From Pasteurella sp049941595 (lineage in GTDB: Bacteria; Pseudomonadota; Gammaproteobacteria; Enterobacterales; Pasteurellaceae): a DNA stretch of 64,000 nt. A program made the translations under genes and the position numbers. The DNA is taken from contig JBNFNA010000003.1 in NCBI GenBank assembly GCA_049941595.1, positions 1 to 64,000 of the forward strand. The letters run 5' to 3'. Shown here one piece after another: positions 36,835 through 45,606 of the stretch (the stretch's first letter is position 1; each line of letters starts with the position of its first letter). A model generated the notes under the pieces. That model saw only the letters and a list, made by a program, of their open reading frames with translations, had not been told where the DNA came from and made no database searches.

Positions 36835-37839
36835 TTACTTTGTTAATGTTGCCTGCCATACTGCAATCCAGCTTTTAAGCTGTTCTGCTGTCACGTTGCG
36901 CGTATCTAGCACTTTTGCTTTCAATTGTTTTTCTTTTAACGCATCAAAGTGCGGTTCAATTTTGCCATTAATCACAGGTAACATCACATTGCTAGTCACT
37001 AAATGTTGTTGTGCTTCTGGTTGCACTAAAAAGCTTAAGAAATGATCGGCACAAGCATTTTTACGATCAATCACTTTTGCCGCAGTTTCCACTTGTAACA
37101 CGCCACCCTCTGCAAATTCAGTTGCGACATATTGATCTTTTTGCTCAAACACTAGGTGATACAATGGCGATGTGCTGTAACTTACCACTAAATCCGCTTC
37201 GCCTTTTAAGAATGCACCGTAAGTATCAGACCAACCCTTACCCACAGTAACGGTATGTTTTGCTAACGATTTCCACGCATTTTCCACTTCATTTTGCGGA
37301 TACACACTGTTCATCCAAATTAATAAACCACGTCCAACGCTACTTGTGCGCGGATCTTGGTAAATCACTTTCAAATCTTGGCGTTCAACTAATTCTTTTA
37401 AACTTTTTGGTGGATTTTGTACTTTAGTTTTGTCGTAAATAAACGCGAATTGTCCAAAATCATAAGGAAGGAACGTTTGATTTTTCCATTCAATTGGCAG
37501 TGAAAGCTGTGCTAAATCTACATTATTTTTTGTAAATAAACCGCTCTTTTCCGCTTCTTCTAATGCATAGTTATCAAGACCAACAACCACATCTGCTTTT
37601 GTTTTTTTACCTTCTAAGCGTAAACGGTTGAACATTGTGCCTGAATCACCGAACGCAGTGAAATTTACTTGGCATTGTGGATGCGCTTTTTCGAATGATG
37701 CTTTCACCTTTGGACCTGCGCCCCAATCCGACGTAAATGAGTCATAAGTATAGACATTCACCGCTTGGCTTTGCGCAAAGACAGAAACAGAGAAAGTGGA
37801 AAGTGCGGTTAAAAATAAAGAAATTTTTAATTTAGACAT
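36835..37839 (-). CDS. thiB: Thiamine-binding periplasmic protein
   Basis: 334 residues. A signal peptide (about 1-22, ending VFA) is followed by a family-1 solute-binding protein with VNVYTYDSFTSDWGAGP, the DVVVGLDNYALEEA segment and the YGAFLKGEADLVVSYSTSP segment typical of ThiB/TbpA. It captures thiamine, thiamine phosphate and thiamine diphosphate. The ATG at 37839 follows AGAGGAC. A TPP riboswitch lies about 50 bases upstream, so the operon is shut when thiamine diphosphate is plentiful. Confidence 0.95.
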   Translation of the reverse strand: MSKLKISLFLTALSTFSVSVFAQSQAVNVYTYDSFTSDWGAGPKVKASFEKAHPQCQVNFTAFGDSGTMFNRLRLEGKKTKADVVVGLDNYALEEAEKSGLFTKNNVDLAQLSLPIEWKNQTFLPYDFGQFAFIYDKTKVQNPPKSLKELVERQDLKVIYQDPRTSSVGRGLLIWMNSVYPQNEVENAWKSLAKHTVTVGKGWSDTYGAFLKGEADLVVSYSTSPLYHLVFEQKDQYVATEFAEGGVLQVETAAKVIDRKNACADHFLSFLVQPEAQQHLVTSNVMLPVINGKIEPHFDALKEKQLKAKVLDTRNVTAEQLKSWIAVWQATLTK

Positions 37840-37886
37840 TGTGTCCTCTTGTGATTTCATCAAAAAAGTACACAGCAATAATGACT

Positions 37887-37963
37887 GTTAGTTTCCTACG
37901 TCAGTATTAACTGCTTCAGGTTCACGGGTATTATCTCAGCTTGTTGCAAGCACCCCGACTAGG
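37887..37963 (-). ncRNA. TPP riboswitch (THI element) in the thiBPQ leader
   Basis: On the minus strand the conserved blocks appear in order: CGGGGTGC, GCTGAGAT, ACCCGTGAACCTGA and CGTAGGAAAC. A short P1 stem (TAGT with ACTA, plus strand 37958-37961 and 37889-37892) closes the aptamer. These are the core TPP-binding elements known from thiC, thiM and thiBPQ leaders. The downstream expression platform lies between 37840 and 37886. Confidence 0.95.
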
Positions 37964-38112
37964 CGAATAAGTCTATAATATTTCGTGGAAAAAGGACAAG
38001 ATTTATTTTCTACAATGTCAAAAAGCGCAATTTCGTGCTAAAGTCAGACAGTTAGCCATTGAAATTCTTGGCTATGATGATTGATCTTCATTCTTTGATC
38101 ATAGGATAGTTT

Positions 38113-41055
38113 ATGCAATTCGCCCTAGTCCAATTCGATAATCAACTTAACCAGCTTGCTGAACTATTAATTCAGCATTTTCCGGAACAATATAACGCCT
38201 CTCTTTTTCAGCAAATTGAACAGCAGAAAAATGATCCTCAAACAGCAATCGGACAGCTTTATATTGCCATCAGTTTGTCAGACTTTTTTGTAGAAACCTT
38301 AAAAAAACAACCGCACTTTTTACAACAATGCTGGCAACAACCGCCAACGTTATCTGATTGTGCCTATTATTCTGAACGCTTAGCGGAAAGACTCGCCACA
38401 ACCGATTCAGAAGAACAGCTTTACAAAGTTCTGCGCCAATTTCGTTATCGTGAAATGGCGAAACTGAGTTTTTGCCAAAGTTTGAATTTGGGTACTGTGG
38501 AAGAAATTTTTATTCGCCTATCACAATTGGCGGAAAGTTTGATTATTGGCGCAAGAGATTGGCTCTATCAGCAAGCTTGCCTTGAAATGGGCACACCAGT
38601 TGATGAAGAAGGACAATCACAGCAACTCTATATTCTGGGAATGGGCAAACTGGGTGGCTTTGAGCTTAATTTTTCTTCTGATATTGATTTAATTTTCACT
38701 TATCCAAGCAATGGGGAGACCGTCGGGGCAAGACGTAGCGTTGATAACAATAAATTTTTCACCCGCTTGGGGCAACGTTTAGTCAATGCGTTGGATCAAT
38801 ATACTGCAGACGGTTTTGTTTACCGTACCGATATGCGCTTACGTCCTTTTGGTGAAAGTGGTGCGTTGGCATTGAGCTTTAACGCATTAGAACAATATTA
38901 CCAAGAGCAAGGACGTGATTGGGAACGTTACGCAATGATCAAAGGGCGTATTTTAGGTGCTAATCCTCAAGATCTGAATGTCAAAGCGTTACAACAACTG
39001 CTCCGCCCTTTTGTTTATCGTCGTTATATTGACTTCAGTGTGATTCAATCTTTGCGTGAAATGAAAAGCAAAATTGAGCGAGAAGTGCGCCGTCGTGGCT
39101 TAGTAGATAACATCAAATTAGGTGCAGGTGGCATTCGTGAAATTGAATTTATTGTTCAAGTTTTCCAACTGATCCGTGGTGGGCGAGAAATGCGCTTACA
39201 ACAACACGAGCTTCTCAAAATTCTGCCAGAAATTACCGCACTTGAGTTTATTTCAGCGCAGCAACAGCAAGATTTACAGCACGCCTATTTATTTTTACGC
39301 CGTACTGAAAATATTCTGCAAGCCATTCACGATCAACAAACGCAAGTGTTACCTGACAATGAATTAGATCGTTGGCGTTTAGTGCAAGCCACTAGTACAT
39401 TTACTCAATGGAATAGCCAAAAACAAGCGGAAAAAATTAAGTATCCTATTCAAGATTGGACTAGTTTTTATACGGTGTTACAACAACACCAGCAAAAAGT
39501 GCGGTCTGTTTTTAATAATTTAATTGGCGATGAAAACGAAAGCGAAAAAAATAATGAAGATAACCACTGGGCAGATTTTCTCGATCCTGATTTAGAAAAT
39601 AGCGAGCTTTCGGCAATGTTGGAAGAAAATCACATTGCGGAAGTCCATCTTGAAGAAATCATTGATAAGCTCAATCAATTTCGAATGGAACTCAGTCGCC
39701 GCCCGATTGGCTCTCGTGGGCGAGAAGTATTAAATCAATTATTACCATCGCTTTTGCAACATATTTTCCAACATCAGGAGTATCACCTGCTGCTACCAAG
39801 AATGTTGAATATCGTGGAAAAAATTCTGACCCGTACCACCTATTTAGAATTATTGGTTGAGCATCCACAGGCATTAGAGCAATTAATTGAGCTCTGTGCA
39901 AAATCGAAATTAATCGCCGAACAAGTGGCGCGACACCCAATCTTGTTAGATGAATTATTAGATCGCAAAGCGCTGCTCAATCCACCACCTTATACAGAAT
40001 ATGCCGATGAGCTCAAACAGTATTTATTGCGTTTGCCACCCGATGATGAAGAACAAATTATTGATGGCTTACGACAATTTAAGCAAGCGACCTTATTACG
40101 AGTGGCATCTGCCGATATTCTCGGTGCGTTGCCAGTAATGAAAGTCAGCGATCATTTGACCTTTTTGGCTGAAGCCATTATCGATGTTGTGGTGAATTTA
40201 GCGTGGCAACAAGTAACCGCTCGTTTTGGTACGCCTGAACATTTGGCAGAAAATGAGAAAGGCTTTTTAGTGATCGGTTATGGCAAATTAGGTGGTATTG
40301 AGCTTGGTTATAAATCGGACTTAGACTTGGTTTTCCTTTATCAATCCGCACAAAATAGCCAAACTGTTGGAGGGAAACTCAGTATCGATAGCAACCAATT
40401 CTATCTGCGTTTAGCACAAAAGATCGTGAGTATTTTTAGTATTAATACTTTTGCCGGCGTATTGTACGAAGTGGATATGCGACTTCGCCCGTCTGGTGAG
40501 TCTGGTTTGCTTTGTAGCCCAATTTCAGCGTTCAAAGATTATCAATTACAAGAAGCTTGGACGTGGGAAAAACAAGCGTTAGTGCGAAGTCGTGCGGTTT
40601 ATGGTTCGCCCGAGTTACGCCAGAGATTTGATGACATTCGGCAAGCCGTGCTTTGCGATGAACGTGATATTACTGCATTGAAAAGCGATGTTGTCGCAAT
40701 GCGAGAAAAAATGTATGCCCATTTGGCACAAAGCAATCCTGATCGTTTTAACATAAAAACCGATCGTGGTGGAATCACTGACATTGAATTTATCGCACAA
40801 TATTTGGTGCTTGCCAATGCACCACAAAATCCAGCACTTTCGGTTTGGTCTGATAATGTACGAATTTTTGATGTAATGGCAGAAAGTGCGGTCATTTCTC
40901 AGCAAGTTTGTGAGCAACTGAAACAATGTTATGTGGACTTACGTAATAAAATTCATCATCTGAATTTGTTAGGTTTACCTTCCGAAATCAGTGTAGATGA
41001 ATTTCAAAAAGAACGTGCGTTTATTCAGCACATTTGGCAGCAATTGTTTGAATGA
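38113..41055 (+). CDS. glnE: Bifunctional glutamine synthetase adenylyltransferase / adenylyl-removing enzyme
   Basis: 980 residues. It adenylylates and deadenylylates glutamine synthetase in response to PII and glutamine. Two nucleotidyltransferase domains are visible: GMGKLGGFELNFSSDIDL in the N-terminal deadenylylase half and GYGKLGGIELGYKSDLDL in the C-terminal adenylylase half. The ATG follows AGGAT. It complements glnD in the same window: GlnD modifies PII and PII then steers GlnE. A perfect hairpin terminator follows. Confidence 0.96.
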   Translation: MQFALVQFDNQLNQLAELLIQHFPEQYNASLFQQIEQQKNDPQTAIGQLYIAISLSDFFVETLKKQPHFLQQCWQQPPTLSDCAYYSERLAERLATTDSEEQLYKVLRQFRYREMAKLSFCQSLNLGTVEEIFIRLSQLAESLIIGARDWLYQQACLEMGTPVDEEGQSQQLYILGMGKLGGFELNFSSDIDLIFTYPSNGETVGARRSVDNNKFFTRLGQRLVNALDQYTADGFVYRTDMRLRPFGESGALALSFNALEQYYQEQGRDWERYAMIKGRILGANPQDLNVKALQQLLRPFVYRRYIDFSVIQSLREMKSKIEREVRRRGLVDNIKLGAGGIREIEFIVQVFQLIRGGREMRLQQHELLKILPEITALEFISAQQQQDLQHAYLFLRRTENILQAIHDQQTQVLPDNELDRWRLVQATSTFTQWNSQKQAEKIKYPIQDWTSFYTVLQQHQQKVRSVFNNLIGDENESEKNNEDNHWADFLDPDLENSELSAMLEENHIAEVHLEEIIDKLNQFRMELSRRPIGSRGREVLNQLLPSLLQHIFQHQEYHLLLPRMLNIVEKILTRTTYLELLVEHPQALEQLIELCAKSKLIAEQVARHPILLDELLDRKALLNPPPYTEYADELKQYLLRLPPDDEEQIIDGLRQFKQATLLRVASADILGALPVMKVSDHLTFLAEAIIDVVVNLAWQQVTARFGTPEHLAENEKGFLVIGYGKLGGIELGYKSDLDLVFLYQSAQNSQTVGGKLSIDSNQFYLRLAQKIVSIFSINTFAGVLYEVDMRLRPSGESGLLCSPISAFKDYQLQEAWTWEKQALVRSRAVYGSPELRQRFDDIRQAVLCDERDITALKSDVVAMREKMYAHLAQSNPDRFNIKTDRGGITDIEFIAQYLVLANAPQNPALSVWSDNVRIFDVMAESAVISQQVCEQLKQCYVDLRNKIHHLNLLGLPSEISVDEFQKERAFIQHIWQQLFE

Positions 41056-41073
41056 ATAAATCTCAGATAAAAA

Positions 41074-41096
41074 AGAAGACGCAGTAAGCGTCTTCT
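41074..41096. terminator. Terminator after glnE
   Basis: AGAAGACGC / GCGTCTTCT perfect 9-bp stem with an AGTAA loop, A-rich before and T-containing after; it lies between convergent genes. Confidence 0.75.
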
Positions 41097-41114
41097 CTCA
41101 TTTTCAAATTTTTG

Positions 41115-42602
41115 TTATTCATTCATCAAGTGAGATTCAATGAAATAACGAATATCTTTAATAAAGCGTTCTACGACAGGAAGGGCTTCAACATTGGCAT
41201 TTTCAGTTTCTGTGACAATTTGCCATTCCCCCTCATTAATGAGTCCCATCACAAACTCAACGAGTTCTTGGTCAGTTTTCGTGCCGTCACATTGTAAAAT
41301 CGTTTCTAATTCGTGTTTAGATAAACTCAGAATATTCCCAACGAAGTTAGATAAACTCACAACTGGTTGTGCTGTTTCCAAATGATATGCGAAATATTTG
41401 GCATAGGCTGGTTTTAACTTCAATTTTTCCGTCTCCACCACAGGAATATCACGCGCATAAAACTCTAATTTTTGGTTATAAATTTGAGTTAAAATAGCCG
41501 CATAGCCTGCACTTTTGTCTCCTTCCACATATTTTTCAATGAACTCTTTTACATTGATCATTTTTGGATAAAAACGAGATAAAAATGTAATTAACTCTGG
41601 CGAATTCTCATCTTGTGCTTTTGCACGAATATAAAGGCTATCTAAATCTTTCACTTTGATATCACGTGAAATATTACATTTCTCTTTATTTTCAAGGTGA
41701 GTGATAACACTAGTTCTGAATTGGCTGTGTAAAAGATAATCATAATATTGCTCTTTAAGCACGTGATTATTGCCACATTCTTGATTAAGCCTTGCTTCAA
41801 TTTCTTCATTTTCAAAAATTGGGAAGGTTTTATTTAAGGTTGCATCACAAATATGCGCTAAACCATTTTTTTCTAGTAAGGCATTAAATTCATATAAATA
41901 AAACGGCTGATTATATTCTTCGTGATATTCGTGGAAAATATAATGATCATCGCCTTCACTCACTCGCTGGCAAATATCTTTTACTGCAGGATTACCAATC
42001 GCAAATTCTTTTAAAAATGCAACGGCACCTCGACCAAAGGCTAACTTATCCAATGAAGTAAGATCTTTGTTATCCTGTTCAAATGTTTCAACACGAAAGC
42101 GCATAATATCGCGAACCACTTCTAAGGATTTCCAACCCGGATAAGTATTATAAGAAATAATCGCAGAGCCATTTTCCGCTAAGTTATTTTTTACAATATG
42201 CAAGATTTTATCTCTGACAAATTCAGGCACCCAGCTAAATACGCCGTGGCAAACAATATAATCAAATTTCACATCTTGATTTTCAAAGCAAGAAATATCT
42301 TGGCAAAGTAGTTCAACATTAGTCAGCCCAAGCAGCTTTACGACTTCTCGACCACCTTCAATTTGCTTTTCAGACAGGTCAATCCCTGTAAATTGGGTAT
42401 CTGGGTTTGCTAATGCATAAGAAATAATATTGCCACCAAAACCACAACCGATTTCGAGCACTTTTGCCCCTTTAATTTCAGGTGTTTGAAAACCTAGTAA
42501 AGACAAAATCGCTTTTTGTCTTTCCGGTAAAGTATGCACAAAACTTTTTGAAATATAAGGAAGCTCATTGTAGCTTTCTTTAATTCGCTCTATATTTTCC
42601 AT
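41115..42602 (-). CDS. SAM-dependent methyltransferase with a methyltransferase regulatory domain
   Basis: 495 residues. An N-terminal class I methyltransferase domain (about 30-190) has the SAM motif VLEIGCGFGGN and GIDLSEKQIE. The following region (about 210-300, with YIFHEYHEEYNQPFYLYEF) matches the methyltransferase regulatory domain (PF10119 type), and the C-terminal 190 residues are unassigned. The substrate is unknown. It stands alone, convergent with glnE. No clear ribosome site precedes the ATG at 42602, so the start is only probable. Confidence 0.82.
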   Translation of the reverse strand: MENIERIKESYNELPYISKSFVHTLPERQKAILSLLGFQTPEIKGAKVLEIGCGFGGNIISYALANPDTQFTGIDLSEKQIEGGREVVKLLGLTNVELLCQDISCFENQDVKFDYIVCHGVFSWVPEFVRDKILHIVKNNLAENGSAIISYNTYPGWKSLEVVRDIMRFRVETFEQDNKDLTSLDKLAFGRGAVAFLKEFAIGNPAVKDICQRVSEGDDHYIFHEYHEEYNQPFYLYEFNALLEKNGLAHICDATLNKTFPIFENEEIEARLNQECGNNHVLKEQYYDYLLHSQFRTSVITHLENKEKCNISRDIKVKDLDSLYIRAKAQDENSPELITFLSRFYPKMINVKEFIEKYVEGDKSAGYAAILTQIYNQKLEFYARDIPVVETEKLKLKPAYAKYFAYHLETAQPVVSLSNFVGNILSLSKHELETILQCDGTKTDQELVEFVMGLINEGEWQIVTETENANVEALPVVERFIKDIRYFIESHLMNE

Positions 42603-42792
42603 TTTTCGGTACTCGCAGAAATTCTTATAAAATATGGATAAAACACAATGTATTTAAACTTTCTTACCAGCTAGTTTTTAGGTATCCATTATATTTATTT
42701 TGCTTAAATAGCAGAACTTTGCAATTGTAGCAATCTGAATGGCTTAAAGAAAGTGCAGTTAAATTTTTTTAAAATTTTTATTAATAAACAAA

Positions 42793-42818
42793 AAAGCACA
42801 AGTGAATACTTGTGCTTT
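42793..42818 (-). terminator. Terminator after the carboxynorspermidine synthase gene
   Basis: AAAGCACAAGT / ACTTGTGCTTT stem with a GAAT loop, followed on the minus strand by a run of T. Confidence 0.85.
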
Positions 42819-42837
42819 CAATGAGAAAAAAGTTGAA

Positions 42838-44076
42838 TTAGAAACTTAATTCACGGTCACCCTTTTCATCTTTAATACGATTTGGTAGACCCATTGTGTT
42901 TAATAAGTTAAGGAATGGTTTTGGATCTAATTGCTCAATATTGCGCATTTCTTCCACATCCCACTCGCCATTTGCAACTAATAACGCTGCTGCAACTGCT
43001 GGCACACCAGCGGTATAAGAAATACCTTGGCTACCCACTTCTTCATAAGCTTCTTTGTGATCAGCCACGTTATAAATAAAGATTTCTTTATCTTTACCGT
43101 CTTTCTTACCTTTCACTAAGTTACCGATACAAGTTTTACCTGTATAGTTTGGTGCTAATGAAGCAGGATCTGGCAACACGGCTTTCACCACTTTTAATGG
43201 CACGATTTCCACGCCTTCCGCTGTTTTTACAGGTTGTTCAGATAATAATCCTAAGTTTTTCAACACGGTAAATACATTAATGTAATGATCACCAAAGCCC
43301 ATCCAGAAACGAATGTTTGGTACATTTAAGTGCTGTGATAATGAGTGTAGCTCATCGTGCCCAGTTAAATAAGAGTTTTGCATACCTACGATTGGTAAAT
43401 CGTCAGTACGTTTTACTTCAAACATCTTATTCGACACCCATTGGCTATTTTGCCAACTCCACACCACGCCAGTGAATTCACGGAAGTTCACTTCTGGGTC
43501 AAAGTTTGTTGCGAAATAACGGCCGTGGCTACCCGCATTAATATCAATAATATCAATGCTGTCTACGCTATCAAACTCATCGTTTACTGCATAAGCGGCA
43601 TAAGCATTCACCACACCTGGGTCAAAACCAGCACCTAAAATAGCAGTCACTTTATTTTGTTTACAAAGATCTTTGCGTTTCCACTCATAGTTTGCATACC
43701 AAGGTGGCGTTTCACATACTTTTGAAGGGTCTTCGTGAATCGCAGTGTCAATGTAAGCTACACCTGTTTCAATACAAGCTTGCAATACTGACATATTGAC
43801 GAATGAAGGGCCGGCATTAATCACGATTTGTGATTCTGTTTTTTGAATTAAGGCTTTGGTGGCTTCAATATCAAAAACATCAATTTCAAAACACTCGATT
43901 GTTGCGGGTAATTTAAAATTGCCTTTTTCTGCTACACTATCTGCAATCGCTTGGCATTTTTTGACATTACGTGAAGCAATAGCAATTTTACCTAAAACAT
44001 CATTGTGTTGCGCACATTTGTGTACCACGACTTGAGATACACCACCAGCACCAATAACCAAAACATTTTTTTTCAT
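42838..44076 (-). CDS. Carboxynorspermidine synthase (saccharopine dehydrogenase-like)
   Basis: 412 residues. An N-terminal Rossmann fold (VLVIGAGGVSQVVVHKCA) and a saccharopine-dehydrogenase-like domain with GAGFDPGVVNAYAAYA and DINAGSHGRYFATNFDPEVNFRE segments match carboxynorspermidine/carboxyspermidine dehydrogenase. It condenses aspartate semialdehyde with 1,3-diaminopropane (or putrescine) using NADPH. The partner decarboxylase NspC is just upstream on the same strand, which supports the assignment over true lysine metabolism. The ATG follows GGAGG. A structured leader lies in front. Confidence 0.9.
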   Translation of the reverse strand: MKKNVLVIGAGGVSQVVVHKCAQHNDVLGKIAIASRNVKKCQAIADSVAEKGNFKLPATIECFEIDVFDIEATKALIQKTESQIVINAGPSFVNMSVLQACIETGVAYIDTAIHEDPSKVCETPPWYANYEWKRKDLCKQNKVTAILGAGFDPGVVNAYAAYAVNDEFDSVDSIDIIDINAGSHGRYFATNFDPEVNFREFTGVVWSWQNSQWVSNKMFEVKRTDDLPIVGMQNSYLTGHDELHSLSQHLNVPNIRFWMGFGDHYINVFTVLKNLGLLSEQPVKTAEGVEIVPLKVVKAVLPDPASLAPNYTGKTCIGNLVKGKKDGKDKEIFIYNVADHKEAYEEVGSQGISYTAGVPAVAAALLVANGEWDVEEMRNIEQLDPKPFLNLLNTMGLPNRIKDEKGDRELSF

Positions 44077-44136
44077 TTAGCATTTTCCTCCCAAGTGCCG
44101 AGCTTGCTAAAGGATCGACATAGGCGTTGATAAAAA

Positions 44137-44206
44137 CCTGATACATATTGAAAACCTAAAAAGTCAATATCAGGCAGAGACAGCTTTATCGCCCAACACG
44201 ATAAAG
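44137..44206 (-). promoter_or_regulatory. Structured leader with a terminator-like hairpin before the carboxynorspermidine synthase gene
   Basis: In transcription order (minus strand): a perfect 8-bp hairpin CTTTATCG / CGATAAAG (44184-44206, loop 7), then a hairpin whose 11-bp stem (CCTGATATTGA, 44064+100 to 44174, pairing back to 44137-44151 with a 4-base bulge) is followed directly by five T. The second looks like an intrinsic terminator placed about 60 bases before the start codon, that is, a possible attenuator. I do not recognise a known riboswitch. Confidence 0.5.
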
Positions 44207-44217
44207 TTAAACCGAAA

Positions 44218-44263
44218 AAGTGCGGTCGGTTTTAACAAAATTTTGCAAAAATCAACCGCACTT
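44218..44263 (-). terminator. Paired uptake-signal hairpin after nspC
   Basis: AAGTGCGGT (44218-44226) and ACCGCACTT (44255-44263) form an inverted pair just after the nspC stop codon. It would separate nspC from the downstream gene unless read through. Confidence 0.68.
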
Positions 44264-44274
44264 CTTATTCATTA

Positions 44275-45390
44275 TTAAGATAGACTCTCAACGTAATCTT
44301 GATAGCCAAACTCTTTTACAACACGAACAGAACCATCAAGTTCTTTAATGGCAATGGCTGGCATATTCACGCCATTGAACCAGTTTTTCTTCACCATTGT
44401 ATAACCTGCCGCATCACAAAATGAAATGCGATCACCGATTTGTAATGGTTTTTCAAAACGGTATTCCCCAAAAATATCACCTGCTAAACAAGACTTACCG
44501 CAAACCATATATTCATAGTCGCCTTTGCCTTGAAACGCATCTGGCAATAACTTCGCTTCGGAACGATAAATCAATAAATCAAGCATATGTGCTTCAGTTG
44601 CAGCATCTACAATTGCCAGCTCTTTACCATTGTTTAAAATATCTAACACGGTCACTTCTAAACTGGTACTTAATGTAATGGATGCTTCACCTGGTTCCAA
44701 ATACACTTGCACGCCAAATTTTTCCGAAAATTGTTTTAAACGTTCTGCAAATGCCTCTAATGGATAATTTTCACCCGTAAAGTGAATACCACCGCCAAGG
44801 CTGACCCATTTCACTTGATGCAATAATTCACCAAATTCATTTTCAATACGATCAAGCATCTCGCAGAATTTATCAAAATCTTCGTTTTCACAGTTATTGT
44901 GGAACATAAAACCAGTGATTAACGGCATCACTTCACGAATTTTATTAATATCCCATTCACCTAAACGGCTATGTGGACGTGCAGGATCCGCTAACAAAAA
45001 GCTTGATGTACTCACGCGTGGGTTCACACGTAAACCACGTGGAATATCAGCGGTACGATCAACAAAACGCTGTAATTGGCTGATTGAGTTAAAAATAATT
45101 TTGTCAGCATTTGCGACAACTTCATCAATTTCCTCATTGGAATATGCCACACTGTAAGCGTGCGTTTCACCACCAAATTTTTCTTTACCTAATTTAACTT
45201 CGTAAAGCGATGATGACGTTGTACCGTCCATATATTGATTCATAAAATCAAACACGCCCCAAGTCGCAAAGCATTTCAATGCCAGTAATGCTTTTGCTCC
45301 TGATTTTTCACGCAAATAGGCAATTTTTTCCATATTGCGTAACAGTTTACTTTTATCAATCAAATAATAAGGCGTTTGTAATGCTGTCAT
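44275..45390 (-). CDS. nspC: Carboxynorspermidine decarboxylase
   Basis: 371 residues of the PLP-dependent alanine-racemase-fold decarboxylases. The PLP lysine in LLALKCFATWGVFD near residue 39, LRVNPRVSTS, the HNNCENED segment, LGGGIHFTGENYPL and the C-terminal catalytic CGKSCLAGDIFGEY block match NspC. It decarboxylates carboxy(nor)spermidine to (nor)spermidine, completing an alternative polyamine pathway. The diaminobutyrate enzymes that make 1,3-diaminopropane are not in this window. The ATG at 45390 follows AAGGGG with a long spacer. Confidence 0.93.
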   Translation of the reverse strand: MTALQTPYYLIDKSKLLRNMEKIAYLREKSGAKALLALKCFATWGVFDFMNQYMDGTTSSSLYEVKLGKEKFGGETHAYSVAYSNEEIDEVVANADKIIFNSISQLQRFVDRTADIPRGLRVNPRVSTSSFLLADPARPHSRLGEWDINKIREVMPLITGFMFHNNCENEDFDKFCEMLDRIENEFGELLHQVKWVSLGGGIHFTGENYPLEAFAERLKQFSEKFGVQVYLEPGEASITLSTSLEVTVLDILNNGKELAIVDAATEAHMLDLLIYRSEAKLLPDAFQGKGDYEYMVCGKSCLAGDIFGEYRFEKPLQIGDRISFCDAAGYTMVKKNWFNGVNMPAIAIKELDGSVRVVKEFGYQDYVESLS

Positions 45391-45606
45391 TTCTTATTAA
45401 CCCCTTTTTCAACCATTAATTTACAAAAATTTAAAGCCGATTATTATAGCTAAGTATTATCAATGAGCAATCGTTTTCCTATGCTATTTATTACGTTCTA
45501 GTGAATAAATATGCTAAAAATATGTCATAGTGCAAAAACAGGCTTTTTTTGCTAAAATCTTGGGCAATTTTGACAATAAAAAAATAAAACAACCTATAGC
45601 CTACTT

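Noticed and set aside
42634..42693. Inverted repeat ATGGATA / TATCCAT upstream of the methyltransferase gene
   Set aside because: The arms are short and about 45 bases apart; it may be chance in AT-rich DNA.
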